Part shown: in pieces, positions 8,864 to 18,363 of the stretch
Layout of the letters: every line of letters begins with the position of its first letter
Numbering within the stretch: the first letter of the stretch is position 1
The notes under the pieces: model-generated
What the model was told of the DNA's origin: nothing
What the model saw: only the letters and a program-made list of their open reading frames with translations
Database searches by the model: none
DNA from: G963676655 sp963676655
GTDB lineage: Bacteria > Verrucomicrobiota > Lentisphaeria > Victivallales > Victivallaceae
NCBI GenBank assembly: GCA_963676655.2
Contig: CAXXKX010000003.1
Span: 868,001 to 932,000 of the forward strand
Length of the DNA: 64,000 bases
Direction: 5' to 3'
Program-made: the position numbers and the translations under genes

Positions 8864-11800
8864 TCAAATGTTCGGGTCGTTTTGAACAGGTTTTGAACTT
8901 GGGAGCTTTTCCAGTCTTATAATCTTCAAGCTGACTGGGGCGACTGAGACCTTTAAGCCGGATGCCAGTTGTTCAGAACTCATTTTGCCGATTATCCGGC
9001 CGCTGGCGATATCTGTCAGTTGCCATAGGCTGCCGGGATGAAGTTTATTGAATCGAATTAATGTCGTCAATCTTTTCTGTTCAGAGTCAACTGCCGGGCG
9101 CCCTCCGTGCCAGTTTTTGCCCAACAATATGAGAAAATAATTATTTTTATTCCCGGTTGAGCGGAGTGCATACCATATTGTCGAGGTATTGTCCAGGGCT
9201 TCCACCGGCCGTATGCACCCGGTCCAAGATAGATGTTTTTTTAGTAAATCATCCGACGCCCTGAAATTTATCGGCTTTTTTAACCATTGTACCCAGCCTT
9301 TACCGAATTTCACCGGCTTCTCCGAGGCGAAAGGTACGTCAAAGGATTTACGAAGATGCCATGTTTCCTTGCCATTGATTTCGTAACGCCCCGTATTTCC
9401 CTGAAGAATTAATTTGCCTCCGGACCTCACGTATTGTACCAGATTGCGGTTTGCAGCCTGACTGAGAATCGGCGACTCCAGAAAAATAATTGCCGGCCAT
9501 TTTGCAAGATATTCCTGAGGACTGGTTTCCGTAACGAAGCCGACCTGAGCTGATGCTCGCAAGGCATGAATCAAGGCATCCCCAAATAGATAAGTATTGA
9601 GCTTTACCCAATCAGGCCACATAAAGGACCGGGAGAGATTAATCTGGCTTCTTACCCCGACCCCGATAGCCAGCCCGGATGAATCCGGGCTGTTTTCAGG
9701 AAGTTTATTCAGCCGGGTGAACCACCTCGCCAGCTCTTTTACGCCTTTTATTTCCCGGTGGCGGTTATGGTTGAAAAAGCGTCCCCATTGAATATTAATG
9801 CCTCCGCCCCAGGCGCCATAGGCTAACCGGTTGAACAATGTAACCATAAGTGTCGGCAGTTGTGGCGGGACGCCGGAACTCTCGCCGTCCAACGCGACCC
9901 CTGCCTGCCGGCAAAGGGACTCAATGAATGGGCTGAAGACGGATTCTCCCGCACCGAAACATGCCGTCGCATTGTATTTTTTGAAAATAGGCAGGTATTG
10001 ATTCGGGTCTCCCGCGCCATTAACGGTATATTGGTAGATGGGTTTTTCCCGGTCTATTGCACGGATCGCACTAAATGTTTGTTCAAGGACTTTTTTTACC
10101 TGATCCTGCTTCATTGATTCAAATCTGAGCCAGTCAGATCTGAGATCAAGTTTATTGGAAAATAGCGGTTGCGGAAGTACCCCGCCAAACCGCTTAGCCA
10201 TCTCTGAATTGTAGCCGACAACCAGTTTGTTATATGACGAATCACTCCAGAAACTTTCAATACCCTGGGAAAAGTTCCAGCCGGCAATCACACTTTGATC
10301 TTTATAGCGCCGGACAATATGACGAATCATGTTGGCATAGCTATCAAGAGTCCGGGTGGACGCGGGAGAAAACCGGCGGAGATAACTTGAACAAAATTGA
10401 CGATTTTGGATTCCCTGGTCAAGCAGTTGTTCATACCATAACCAACGAGGCAGATGGTCCATGTGTCCATATATGGTTAAAATAGCCGGAGTCTGATATT
10501 CAGCCGCAATCGCCAGGCGTTTGTCCAGTATGGGAAACTGAAAAAAGCCGGGAGCCGGTTCGATGTCATCCCAGTAGCAGCATAGAAAAATTTGCGCATG
10601 ATTTTTTTTGGCGTAATCGACAAAAGAGACAAATCCCTTATCCTGAGAAGCAAACAAACTGCGATAATCGGTTTCCCGTAACTCGAATGCGCCGTCAAGA
10701 TAGTTGACCTGGCGGAATTTCGGCGAGTCGACAAAGGGGGCATTAACATATATCGTGCAAGTACGCTCATCGAGGAGCAATTTATCTTTTCTGGCGGCAA
10801 GAACCAGTTCGTAGCATTCCGGTCCGGATAAAGGTTTCCGCAGTCTGACGGAAATTGCGTCGACGTTTTTGGCCGCCGGCAGGGTCATGGCGCCTTTTGC
10901 GACGGAGCGGTTGGCGCCATCCTTCAGTTCCCAGGTTATTTCGTCCGCATCGGTGTTCCTGACTTTAATTGGAATAATATCACTGTCGGCTGAGTTTACA
11001 TTGATTGAGAGATTACCTTTATCCGGCTCGAAGATATCGAAATTATTCTGCGATGGAATATTCGGAACTGTACAGACGGGACTTCGATGAATTAAATATG
11101 AGAGGAGAAATTGATTCAACAGTTTCCGGTTTTCACCAAATACTTTTACCCTCATCCAATAATTGCCGACCGGCAGTTCCGGCAGTTTCAGAGACGTTTG
11201 TCGAACATTCTTTACCTCGTCAATTTTGACCAGGCCGGCATCAATCACTTTTCCAGATCCGGTGGTGATCTGCCAGTTCAGGCTCTTGGGATGTTTGCTC
11301 AGGTACAAAAAAGCTCCAAGCGGCGCCGCCGGTAAATTTTCCGCCGCTTCGTACGCAATCCGAAAGCCGGAATATGCCCCCATCCAACGTTTGGATAAAT
11401 CCACATCACGGAGAGACCAACTGAATGACGGTTGCCGAACACGGTTTTTTGAAAAGATCACTTCTCCCCACTTGAATTTGCCTCGTGAGTGGGCCGGAAA
11501 CCACAGCAGCCACCCCCTGAAATGCCATTTGCCGGTAGGTTTGATCTGAGCGATTTCTTTTCGCGGCTTTTTGCGATCGATAAACGCCCATATGCCACGG
11601 CTCCAGAAATCATCGGTTCTGCCATTAACCTTATACAGTTGCAGTTTTCCTTGAGGCGTTTCAATGACGGCGTCAAAGTTCAAATAAGTGAGCCCTCTGG
11701 TATACATCCACCATGAGATTTGACTTGTGCCGTTCGGAATTATATGATCGGTGCGCAGCCACAGTTGCAATCCTTTCTTCCCGGCCTGAAAGTCTATGCT

Positions 11801-12034
11801 GCATGCCGCCCCGTCAAGTGGTGTCCTGGCTGCACTGACCTTGACGCCGACCTTGCCGTTGCCATGGCGAACGACACAGAAGTCTTTAATCTTTGCCGGG
11901 GTAAAGCATGTGCTTCTGACTTCATCCGGCACAATCAGTCTGAAGTCGTTTTTTAAGTTCATAGCCATGGCTGTTGCAGCCGCGCAGGATAAAATCGTAA
12001 TCAGCGGCCAGGTCGCCGGATTTAATATTTTCAT
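8864..12034 (-). CDS. Large secreted GH42-like (clan GH-A) glycoside hydrolase
   Basis: The 1056-residue protein has a signal peptide (WPLITILSCAAATAMA) and starts at an ATG with GGAG eight bases upstream. A beta-rich N-terminal half is followed by a TIM barrel with YWDDIEPAPGFFQFPILDKRL near residue 491, IYGHMDHLPRWLWYE near 530 and GWNFSQGIESFWSD near 590. A Rossmann-like domain with GGKLILQGNTGRYE lies near 880. It is the paralogue of the gene at 1888-5016, and the two share the same motif order throughout. The GH42-like assignment rests on the W-D-x-EP-x-G-x-F pattern and the domain layout. The substrate is unknown. Confidence 0.75.
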   Translation of the reverse strand: MKILNPATWPLITILSCAAATAMAMNLKNDFRLIVPDEVRSTCFTPAKIKDFCVVRHGNGKVGVKVSAARTPLDGAACSIDFQAGKKGLQLWLRTDHIIPNGTSQISWWMYTRGLTYLNFDAVIETPQGKLQLYKVNGRTDDFWSRGIWAFIDRKKPRKEIAQIKPTGKWHFRGWLLWFPAHSRGKFKWGEVIFSKNRVRQPSFSWSLRDVDLSKRWMGAYSGFRIAYEAAENLPAAPLGAFLYLSKHPKSLNWQITTGSGKVIDAGLVKIDEVKNVRQTSLKLPELPVGNYWMRVKVFGENRKLLNQFLLSYLIHRSPVCTVPNIPSQNNFDIFEPDKGNLSINVNSADSDIIPIKVRNTDADEITWELKDGANRSVAKGAMTLPAAKNVDAISVRLRKPLSGPECYELVLAARKDKLLLDERTCTIYVNAPFVDSPKFRQVNYLDGAFELRETDYRSLFASQDKGFVSFVDYAKKNHAQIFLCCYWDDIEPAPGFFQFPILDKRLAIAAEYQTPAILTIYGHMDHLPRWLWYEQLLDQGIQNRQFCSSYLRRFSPASTRTLDSYANMIRHIVRRYKDQSVIAGWNFSQGIESFWSDSSYNKLVVGYNSEMAKRFGGVLPQPLFSNKLDLRSDWLRFESMKQDQVKKVLEQTFSAIRAIDREKPIYQYTVNGAGDPNQYLPIFKKYNATACFGAGESVFSPFIESLCRQAGVALDGESSGVPPQLPTLMVTLFNRLAYGAWGGGINIQWGRFFNHNRHREIKGVKELARWFTRLNKLPENSPDSSGLAIGVGVRSQINLSRSFMWPDWVKLNTYLFGDALIHALRASAQVGFVTETSPQEYLAKWPAIIFLESPILSQAANRNLVQYVRSGGKLILQGNTGRYEINGKETWHLRKSFDVPFASEKPVKFGKGWVQWLKKPINFRASDDLLKKHLSWTGCIRPVEALDNTSTIWYALRSTGNKNNYFLILLGKNWHGGRPAVDSEQKRLTTLIRFNKLHPGSLWQLTDIASGRIIGKMSSEQLASGLKVSVAPVSLKIIRLEKLPSSKPVQNDPNI

Positions 12035-12125
12035 CAGTAATTCTCCAGTTGTTTTTTTATTAGCATAACATGCGGATTTATGTCATATGAAAAAGGCAGA
12101 TCAATTTACCGGTGGGATTGTCGTG

Positions 12126-12752
12126 TTAATCCGCGGTCGCCATGACATGGTTGTAATTGTAGTTTCTTATTTCAACAAAGCGAATCGCTTCTGAATGACC
12201 ATCCACCAACCATGTTGAAGTTGCATTATTATGAGGAAAAGAGGAACCGCTTGCCGACAATGGGTAAAGATCGACATTTATCGGATATTGCCAATTACCT
12301 CCTTCGAATGATTTACCTGAATCATGGCGTTCAAGCAATGCAATACATTTTGCGGGTTTTCGGAAGGTTGTAATTTTTTTGCCGCTGGCTTCTGTATTCC
12401 ATCCCCAGTCCTGGGTGCCGGGAACCCCGTAAGATAGGACCTTACGATTGACCGCCCGTTTTAGTGAGTCTTTGGGACAGGTAAATATTTTGTAGTTTTT
12501 TAAATATCCATCATAAATTTTCTGCTGCCAGGTATTGTCCCAATTTGTATTTTGCGGGAAAAAAGAATTATAATCCTGAGCATACATAATCCAGCTCAAG
12601 CCAATGTTTTTAATGTTGGATAAACAGCTTGAGCCATGAGCCTTATCCCGCGCTTTGCCAAGTGCCGGCAAAAGCATAGCCGCCAGAATGGCGATGATCG
12701 CAATCACGACCAAGAGTTCAATCAGTGTAAAAAACTGTCTTTTATAATTCAT
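12126..12752 (-). CDS. Pseudopilin with prepilin N-terminus and DGH tail
   Basis: This 208-residue protein begins MNYKRQFFTLIELL and carries the FTLIELLVVIAIIAIL membrane helix. It has a globular domain with GLSWIMYAQDYNSFFP, a FTCPKDSLKR loop and the C-terminal HNNATSTWLVDGH motif. It is very similar to the pseudopilin at 5571-6203 and belongs to the same duplicated three-gene module. A GGAGG ribosome site lies six bases upstream. It lies downstream of the FAD oxidoreductase (26 bp) and upstream of the giant hydrolase, all on the same strand, so the three may be co-transcribed. Confidence 0.88.
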   Translation of the reverse strand: MNYKRQFFTLIELLVVIAIIAILAAMLLPALGKARDKAHGSSCLSNIKNIGLSWIMYAQDYNSFFPQNTNWDNTWQQKIYDGYLKNYKIFTCPKDSLKRAVNRKVLSYGVPGTQDWGWNTEASGKKITTFRKPAKCIALLERHDSGKSFEGGNWQYPINVDLYPLSASGSSFPHNNATSTWLVDGHSEAIRFVEIRNYNYNHVMATAD

Positions 12753-12778
12753 AATAGACCTCCATTTTTTATTTTTAT

Positions 12779-14110
12779 TTATAATTCCGGCAAATATGCA
12801 CTATAATCTTTTTTCAACAAAGTACGTAACTGGTTTGTGTCAATGTCTCTGGTTCTGCCATTGCACTCCAAACTTAATGCGGCAGCTACTCCTGCGGCCT
12901 GCCCTGTCAGGAAACATGAAGGCATGACGCGTATTGATGATTGCATTTCCCGATCGCAACTGATTGAGCGCCCCGCTACCAGCAGGTTGTCTATTCCTAA
13001 CGGCAAAAGGGTCCTATATGGAATACCATAATTCTCTCCAGGACGATATCGAGTATCTTCCAAACGTTGTTCAACCGCTTTCTGTTCTTTTGCATCCAGC
13101 GATGAAGAGTGAATGTCAATCGGATAGCAGTATCTTGATATCTCATCAGGAAATTTATTGCGTTTGAGGTAATCATCGAAGGAAAGAATGTAATCGCCGA
13201 CAATTCTTCTGGTTTCCCTGACACTTAATAATGACGCGGTGTTGACCAATTCCGATTTTTCAAACCCCGGAACATGCTTGCGAAAAAAATCATGGATAAT
13301 TCTGGCAATTCTGCGTCCTTCAAAATAACCTTTGGTAAGGTCATTTTCCTGAACGGCATTTACGCCATAAATATGTCCCAGGTTTCCGGTTCCCGTCGTT
13401 GCTCCGGTTTCCCATATGCCGATGAAATGATGTTCTTCCAAGGGGGCCAGTCCGGACTCAAGCAACTCCAGCCAGATGCGGCGCGCGCTGCGGCCATGTG
13501 CCGCAGAATTGTAGTACTTAGTCCAATTGATGCCGGCATACTGAACACACAGACTTGGACTCATGGTCTTGCCACTGGAATCGCCGATTACAAAATTACC
13601 GCCGGCGAATGCCGTCATCGCCGCATCCCCTGTGGTATCGATAAAAACTTTGCCGCGAACTTGCTTCAATCCCTGCGGCCCTCCCGCCGCCACTGCGGTA
13701 ATGCTGCCGCATGGACACTCTACCGCAACTATTTTTTGCGCAAAATAGACCTTAACCCCGGCATCCCTAATTTTCTCATCACAAACCTGTTTAAAGGTTT
13801 CCGCGTCTATCGGCTGCCATAGGGACATTACTTTTTTGATCCCCATCCGGCGGCATACTTCGTGAACTATTTCAGTACAAATACCCGCAGCCACATTGTT
13901 TATTCCGTCAGAAAGGCTGGCCATACACGGAACCAGTCCCACTGCGGCCATTCCACCCAAAGAACCTGTCTGTTCCAATAAAACAACAGAGTTCCCGGTC
14001 CTGGCTGCCGCTAATGCGGCAGCAACGCCGGCCGGCCCTCCACCGCCGATAACAATATCGCTTTCGGCTAGCACTCTAATTGATTCGATAAAGCTGTTTC
14101 TTATGGACAT
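12779..14110 (-). CDS. FAD-dependent oxidoreductase (FAD_oxidored type)
   Basis: This 443-residue flavoprotein starts at the ATG at 14110, which has GGAAGGA six bases upstream. An ATG at 14137 is possible but weaker. The dinucleotide-binding fold is at the N-terminus (DIVIGGGGPAGVAAALAAA, about residue 20), followed by LLEQTGSLGGMAAVGLVP. A second FAD contact lies near the C-terminus (DNLLVAGRSISCDREMQ, then GQAAGVAAALSL). The family is common in polysaccharide utilisation loci of this phylum, but the substrate is unknown. It is divergent from a PocR-AraC regulator 148 bp away, which probably controls it. Confidence 0.85.
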   Translation of the reverse strand: MSIRNSFIESIRVLAESDIVIGGGGPAGVAAALAAARTGNSVVLLEQTGSLGGMAAVGLVPCMASLSDGINNVAAGICTEIVHEVCRRMGIKKVMSLWQPIDAETFKQVCDEKIRDAGVKVYFAQKIVAVECPCGSITAVAAGGPQGLKQVRGKVFIDTTGDAAMTAFAGGNFVIGDSSGKTMSPSLCVQYAGINWTKYYNSAAHGRSARRIWLELLESGLAPLEEHHFIGIWETGATTGTGNLGHIYGVNAVQENDLTKGYFEGRRIARIIHDFFRKHVPGFEKSELVNTASLLSVRETRRIVGDYILSFDDYLKRNKFPDEISRYCYPIDIHSSSLDAKEQKAVEQRLEDTRYRPGENYGIPYRTLLPLGIDNLLVAGRSISCDREMQSSIRVMPSCFLTGQAAGVAAALSLECNGRTRDIDTNQLRTLLKKDYSAYLPEL

Positions 14111-14258
14111 TTCTATTCCTTCCGGATTGTCTTGCATTGTGATTTACGTATACAATGTAATGGTTAATTTTTTAGATTTCTATTCATTATTGGCTGTTTT
14201 TTTTATATATCATGCTATATTATGCCATAAACAGTATAATTATAATTGATCAAGCGCC

Positions 14259-15113
14259 ATGAACAACAACGTTGAACAAACCGTCTATTTGCTCGATTGT
14301 CTGGAAAGTGCGACTGGTACTAACCTGATATGGAAGGCCACATCAGAATTATTGGTGGATTTTACTTTGCCGGAACGCCACCATATTCACGTCCAGCCAT
14401 TTTGCCAGTGTGTCAAAGAAGTGGGTAATGATTGTGAAATGCGCTGTATGCGTAATGATATGATTCACGTCAGTGGTCTTGCCCTGAAAAAACGTTCTCA
14501 CTTTATAAATGTCTGCCATGCCGGGGTAGCGGAATTGATCGTTCCTATTTTTAGCGGTTCGCGTTACCTTGGAGTTATTTTCTGTGGTCCGTTTCGTCGT
14601 CAAAATGGAAACTGTACCTATCTCCAGTCTGAAGAAGAATATTGTCAACTGCCATTCCTGACTCAATCCCGGGCAGACTCTCTGGCGGAAATTTTTACTA
14701 TAGTGCTTAAAAAAGCTCACTTTATCGTAAATCCACAGGAAAAAGATTCTCAGGACTTGATTGAGCCGGAACAGGTTACTGATTACCGTATAAAAAAAGC
14801 TCTCGTTTTTCTCAGGGAAAATTTTTGTAAAAATATTGCCATAATTGAAATTTCGAATTATTGTAATTTGAGCCCGTCGCGCTTTTTACATTTATTTAAA
14901 GAATATACCGGACGGAGTTTCAGCGACTATTTTCAACGGCTGCGCATCAAAGAAGTACGGCGATTGTTACTTGGAACAGGGCTGAGTATGGCTGAAATCG
15001 CCGAAGAGTGCGGCTTTTCCAACCAAAGTAGAATGTCCGTGCTGTTTAAAAGATATTATGGTATCAGCCCTTTGTCTTACCGTAACAAAAATCTTGTATT
15101 TCGGAATAGCTGA
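14259..15113 (+). CDS. AraC-family regulator with PocR sensory domain
   Basis: In this 284-residue protein, residues 5-150 form a PocR-type ligand-binding domain with conserved cysteines (FCQCVKEVGNDCEMRC and INVCHAGVAELIVPI). Residues 180-280 form two helix-turn-helix units of the AraC class (ISNYCNLSPSRFLHLFKEY and MAEIAEECGFSNQSRMSVLF). It should activate transcription in response to a small metabolite. Its divergent position next to the FAD oxidoreductase suggests control of that operon. It is a paralogue of the regulator at 24576-25481. Confidence 0.88.
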   Translation: MNNNVEQTVYLLDCLESATGTNLIWKATSELLVDFTLPERHHIHVQPFCQCVKEVGNDCEMRCMRNDMIHVSGLALKKRSHFINVCHAGVAELIVPIFSGSRYLGVIFCGPFRRQNGNCTYLQSEEEYCQLPFLTQSRADSLAEIFTIVLKKAHFIVNPQEKDSQDLIEPEQVTDYRIKKALVFLRENFCKNIAIIEISNYCNLSPSRFLHLFKEYTGRSFSDYFQRLRIKEVRRLLLGTGLSMAEIAEECGFSNQSRMSVLFKRYYGISPLSYRNKNLVFRNS

Positions 15114-15145
15114 CGAGATGAAACCTTAAAAACAATAATAATTAA

Positions 15146-15474
15146 GGGAATCTCTAAAAATTGGTTCCGGAATGAAAAATTGCTTAGCCTGAACTATTCA
15201 TAAAAAATGGATGAGATGTGAAAATATGCTCAAAAAGAAAGTTTTTGATTATCCCGCAGGCGTAGCAGCGCTACGTCGAGGACATAAGCAAATGCTTTAC
15301 TTTGAGCAGATTGTAACAGGGCGCCATAAATTTGTGAATAATTCAGGTTAGTTGCCCGATGCGGCGACGCGTTGCAAGTTTGCGCATAGCAGCGCTATAC
15401 AGCGGTTTTACAACGCAAGTCAGCTCGGAGCAAGTAAGCGATTTTGCCGGAAATTTCAATTTTAAGAGGTTGCC
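15146..15474. mobile_element. MITE-like element (outer), TTAA target duplication
   Basis: The left end (GGGAATCTCTAAAAATTG) and the reverse complement of the right end (GGCAACCTCTTAAAATTG) match at 15 of 18 bases. TTAA flanks both ends (15142-15145 and 15475-15478). No transposase is encoded. The element is interrupted by a second one at 15188-15347, so its original length was about 165 bp. Confidence 0.65.
15188..15347. mobile_element. MITE-like element (inner), TTAG target duplication
   Basis: The left end begins CCTGAACTATTCATAAA and the right end, reverse-complemented, begins CCTGAATTATTCACAAA (14 of 17 identical). TTAG flanks both ends (15184-15187 and 15348-15351). The 160-bp interior has a CGTAGC-AGC-GCTACG palindrome and no gene. 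It lies inside the outer element, so it inserted later. Confidence 0.7.
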
Positions 15475-15550
15475 TTAAGATTTTGCTTCTGGTTAGGGCT
15501 ATCCCTGATTTAAGCAACAGAGAAACAAACTTGCATATGGTTATTTCATC

Positions 15551-15606
15551 TCCGCTTCCGTAACACGAAGAGCGAAGACCTTGAAGTAATTGTGCTGTGC
15601 GGATTA
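15551..15606. repeat. Dispersed repeat copy (REP-like)
   Basis: It starts with CCGCTTCCGTAACACGAAG and ends near GTGCGGATTAA. Close relatives occur at 58577-58636 (plus strand) and 38963-39029 (minus strand). The rest of 15475-15766 contains no recognisable gene. The 106-codon minus-strand frame here overlaps both repeats and shows no family motif. Confidence 0.4.
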
Positions 15607-15766
15607 AATAAATTTCACAATACATATCAGCCGCTCTGGTTATTTTCAATATCTGTTTTATTTTCGATTTATGGTCAAATACTGTGGTTATCTTGTTATA
15701 GATAATTATGGTCAAAAACTTAGCATAACCTGATTGTGTAAAAATGACTGAAATCTGTAACTGATA

Positions 15767-18331
15767 TTAATGTGAAGCCGCCTTTATTTTATAGATGACG
15801 CTTTGCCATTTGGGCACATTTACGCTGATCCCTTTGGCATAAAGTTGCGCTGTTGAACCGGAGAAAACGGTTTTGCCCACTTCATCAATTAAAATAATTT
15901 CTTTATTTCCGGTAAAGTGAGGAAAAACGGTTACGGGCTTTTTGTCATTTCCACGCCTGCGGTATAAAATAAGATGCTCCGGCCCTTTGATGATTTGTAT
16001 TTCCGGCGGCGATTTGGCATTGACAAATACTCCTGCTTTGTCCAGAAAACTTTTCACCGCTTGCGAGGTTAGATCTTGAGGACGCTCGAGCCATAAAACC
16101 GGAATACCGCTTTTTTTCAGAACCCGTTCGATTCTAGCGTCAAGGTTGCGCCGGTCCGCGATCAAGGCTTTATATGACGACGAGAATGAGGCATCCGAGG
16201 TTTGTTCAAGCCCCTTTGAAACGCTGCTTAATCTTGAATATATCAGTTCATCATCCGTCAGATAATGTACTGGCGCAAGATGTAAATCCAACATGATCTT
16301 AACAAAAGGAACGCATGAGAGATTATAGCCGTTATCGACTGGAACTGCGGCAACATTCTGGATAAAAGCAACTTCAGCTTTGGACCAGTCAACCGGGCCG
16401 GCGGCAAAAACACGACTGAACCGCCGATGATAGTGTCGATAGATTTCCATAAAAGGCAGAAAGCCTTTTCGATTTCCCCAAAGCATCCATTGCAATGCAC
16501 CGGACAATCCGGCCGCATAACACTGGGTCAAGGTTGCGTCAATCATGTATTCAGTTGCCTTTGCACGCGAGAGTCCCGGCAGAAATGATTTTCGTCCGTG
16601 ATCCCCGCCTTCTCCATTGTAAACCGGCTTGCTTTGGGTTGAAAATGGAAACAGCATGGCCGCCATACTGTAGTCGAAAGTTTTATTGACATCCCGGCAC
16701 AACCAGGGATAGCGCTGTTTGTGCGCATGGGCATCAGGCCTGAGCGAAACCGGACCGTTCGCAACATAAAAATGAGGAGCCAGTCCCGATACGCCCCGGG
16801 CAAGCAGCCAGGTTGCGTCCCATGATGAGTTGTCGTGTCCCCACGCCGCCGGGACTTGAAACGTTAAACGTTCTGCATCCTGCTGTTTGATGGCGTTTGC
16901 GGTTGCGGCCGTGACATTGAGGAAGTTCTTCTGGACCGACATGTAGCTGTCATGGGGTTCGTTGTATGGCGCTTCAAAGCCGAGAATATTGGAATTTCCC
17001 CGAAAATGCCCGGCCATCCAACTGAAAGTCGAACAAATTGCCTTAAGCTCACGCCGCTTCCTGAAATCGGGAAATACCCGTTTGGTCTTTTTGTCTTCAA
17101 CCAGCCATGAGATAGCCGAACCAGGGAGTTTATGCTTCATCTGGGACGAATTCCCCCCGGCGAAATAGTTATATGGATCGACAGGCAGGTCGTGAAACTC
17201 GATAATACTGTATATACCGTGATCAGCTGCCAGTTGAATGAAATATTCAAGGTATTTGAAAAAATCCGGCTTCAGTTTATGCCTGAGCATTATTTTTGTA
17301 TAATTAGCGCTGTCAGGAAAGACATTTTCTGCCGGTTGCAGCAAGGCGATACTGAGTGGAATTCTGACTGCGGTAATTCCCCAGCCGGACATTTCTTTGA
17401 CGGAATCGGCAATGTAAGCGTAACCTTTCTTTTTGTGAATGCTTAATCCGGTTTGAAATCCGGTATAATTAATCCCTATAAAGGCATAAGGCTTTCCCGA
17501 TTGGTAGAGTTTTCCGTCTTTTACGGATATTGCCGGCAGTTTTGTGTTTTTTAGAGCCGGAAAAACGTAAAGCTCCAGCTTTGTGCTTAAGGTTTCGCCA
17601 TTGACCTTCGACAACACCAGGTTTATGTTGCATTTTTTAAAAAAAATTAAGTCTTTTTTCTGTAATTCCAACAGAAAACCGCCTTTATCCGAAGTTGTTT
17701 CAGCAATTATGCGATTATTATATTTCGCCGCTATTCTTTTTATGTCCGCATCCACTCTGCCGGATATGTTGATGGTGTCACCGTCAATCAATTCCCGTTC
17801 CGTAAGCGGATATAATACGATCCGGGCAGGAGTCATTATCTGAATATTTGTTATCCGGTAATCATCCTTGCGTTTTAATCTTAACCGGAAAGCGACCGCG
17901 CTCCGGTTGACCGGATCAGGAAGAGGCACGCTGATTTTCCGCCAACCTGTCGTTGTTATGAAATCGGTCGTCGTTTTTTTCGAAAAAATTCCACCGTCAT
18001 ACTCCCAGAAAAAGGTTATTCTATTGTTGATTCCGGGCTTTTTGCATTTGATCTCTAAATGTAACTGCGTCCCGTGCTTAAATGTCAAGGGCAGCGGTGA
18101 GTGACGGTTAAATCCTGAGCGGAAATTATCATCATTTTTCAAATAGATGATCCTTTTACCCGACTCGGATATGACTTCCGGCCTGTTGCCTTTGCCATCA
18201 CTGTCAAGCCAGGAACCATATTTATTAACTGAAGCCGTATCAGAAAACAGAGTCGCCGCCGGCTTTTGTAAAGCTGAAACCCCTGTAAAACCGGTAAATA
18301 TTACAAAAATAAAAAAAATAAAAAAAGTCAT
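15767..18331 (-). CDS. Secreted GH5-type glycoside hydrolase
   Basis: The 854-residue protein starts with a very hydrophobic signal peptide (FFIFFIFVIFTGFTG). Residues 30-170 look like a carbohydrate-binding beta-sandwich. The TIM barrel begins near residue 285 (FIGINYTGFQTG) and has WGITAVRIPLS. The acid/base glutamate is in APYNEPHDSY (about residue 459) and the likely nucleophile is in YNGEGGDHG (about 573). This matches the GH5 cellulase-like pattern. A C-terminal beta region (about 780-850) may be an accessory domain. The pseudopilin gene lies 32 bp upstream on the same strand, so they are likely co-transcribed. The substrate is unknown. Confidence 0.8.
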   Translation of the reverse strand: MTFFIFFIFVIFTGFTGVSALQKPAATLFSDTASVNKYGSWLDSDGKGNRPEVISESGKRIIYLKNDDNFRSGFNRHSPLPLTFKHGTQLHLEIKCKKPGINNRITFFWEYDGGIFSKKTTTDFITTTGWRKISVPLPDPVNRSAVAFRLRLKRKDDYRITNIQIMTPARIVLYPLTERELIDGDTINISGRVDADIKRIAAKYNNRIIAETTSDKGGFLLELQKKDLIFFKKCNINLVLSKVNGETLSTKLELYVFPALKNTKLPAISVKDGKLYQSGKPYAFIGINYTGFQTGLSIHKKKGYAYIADSVKEMSGWGITAVRIPLSIALLQPAENVFPDSANYTKIMLRHKLKPDFFKYLEYFIQLAADHGIYSIIEFHDLPVDPYNYFAGGNSSQMKHKLPGSAISWLVEDKKTKRVFPDFRKRRELKAICSTFSWMAGHFRGNSNILGFEAPYNEPHDSYMSVQKNFLNVTAATANAIKQQDAERLTFQVPAAWGHDNSSWDATWLLARGVSGLAPHFYVANGPVSLRPDAHAHKQRYPWLCRDVNKTFDYSMAAMLFPFSTQSKPVYNGEGGDHGRKSFLPGLSRAKATEYMIDATLTQCYAAGLSGALQWMLWGNRKGFLPFMEIYRHYHRRFSRVFAAGPVDWSKAEVAFIQNVAAVPVDNGYNLSCVPFVKIMLDLHLAPVHYLTDDELIYSRLSSVSKGLEQTSDASFSSSYKALIADRRNLDARIERVLKKSGIPVLWLERPQDLTSQAVKSFLDKAGVFVNAKSPPEIQIIKGPEHLILYRRRGNDKKPVTVFPHFTGNKEIILIDEVGKTVFSGSTAQLYAKGISVNVPKWQSVIYKIKAASH

Positions 18332-18363
18332 TGATTATCATCCTCATCAAATAAAAATAATGG

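Noticed and set aside
15395..15715. 106-codon minus-strand frame
   Set aside because: It overlaps a MITE-like element and a dispersed repeat and shows no family motif.
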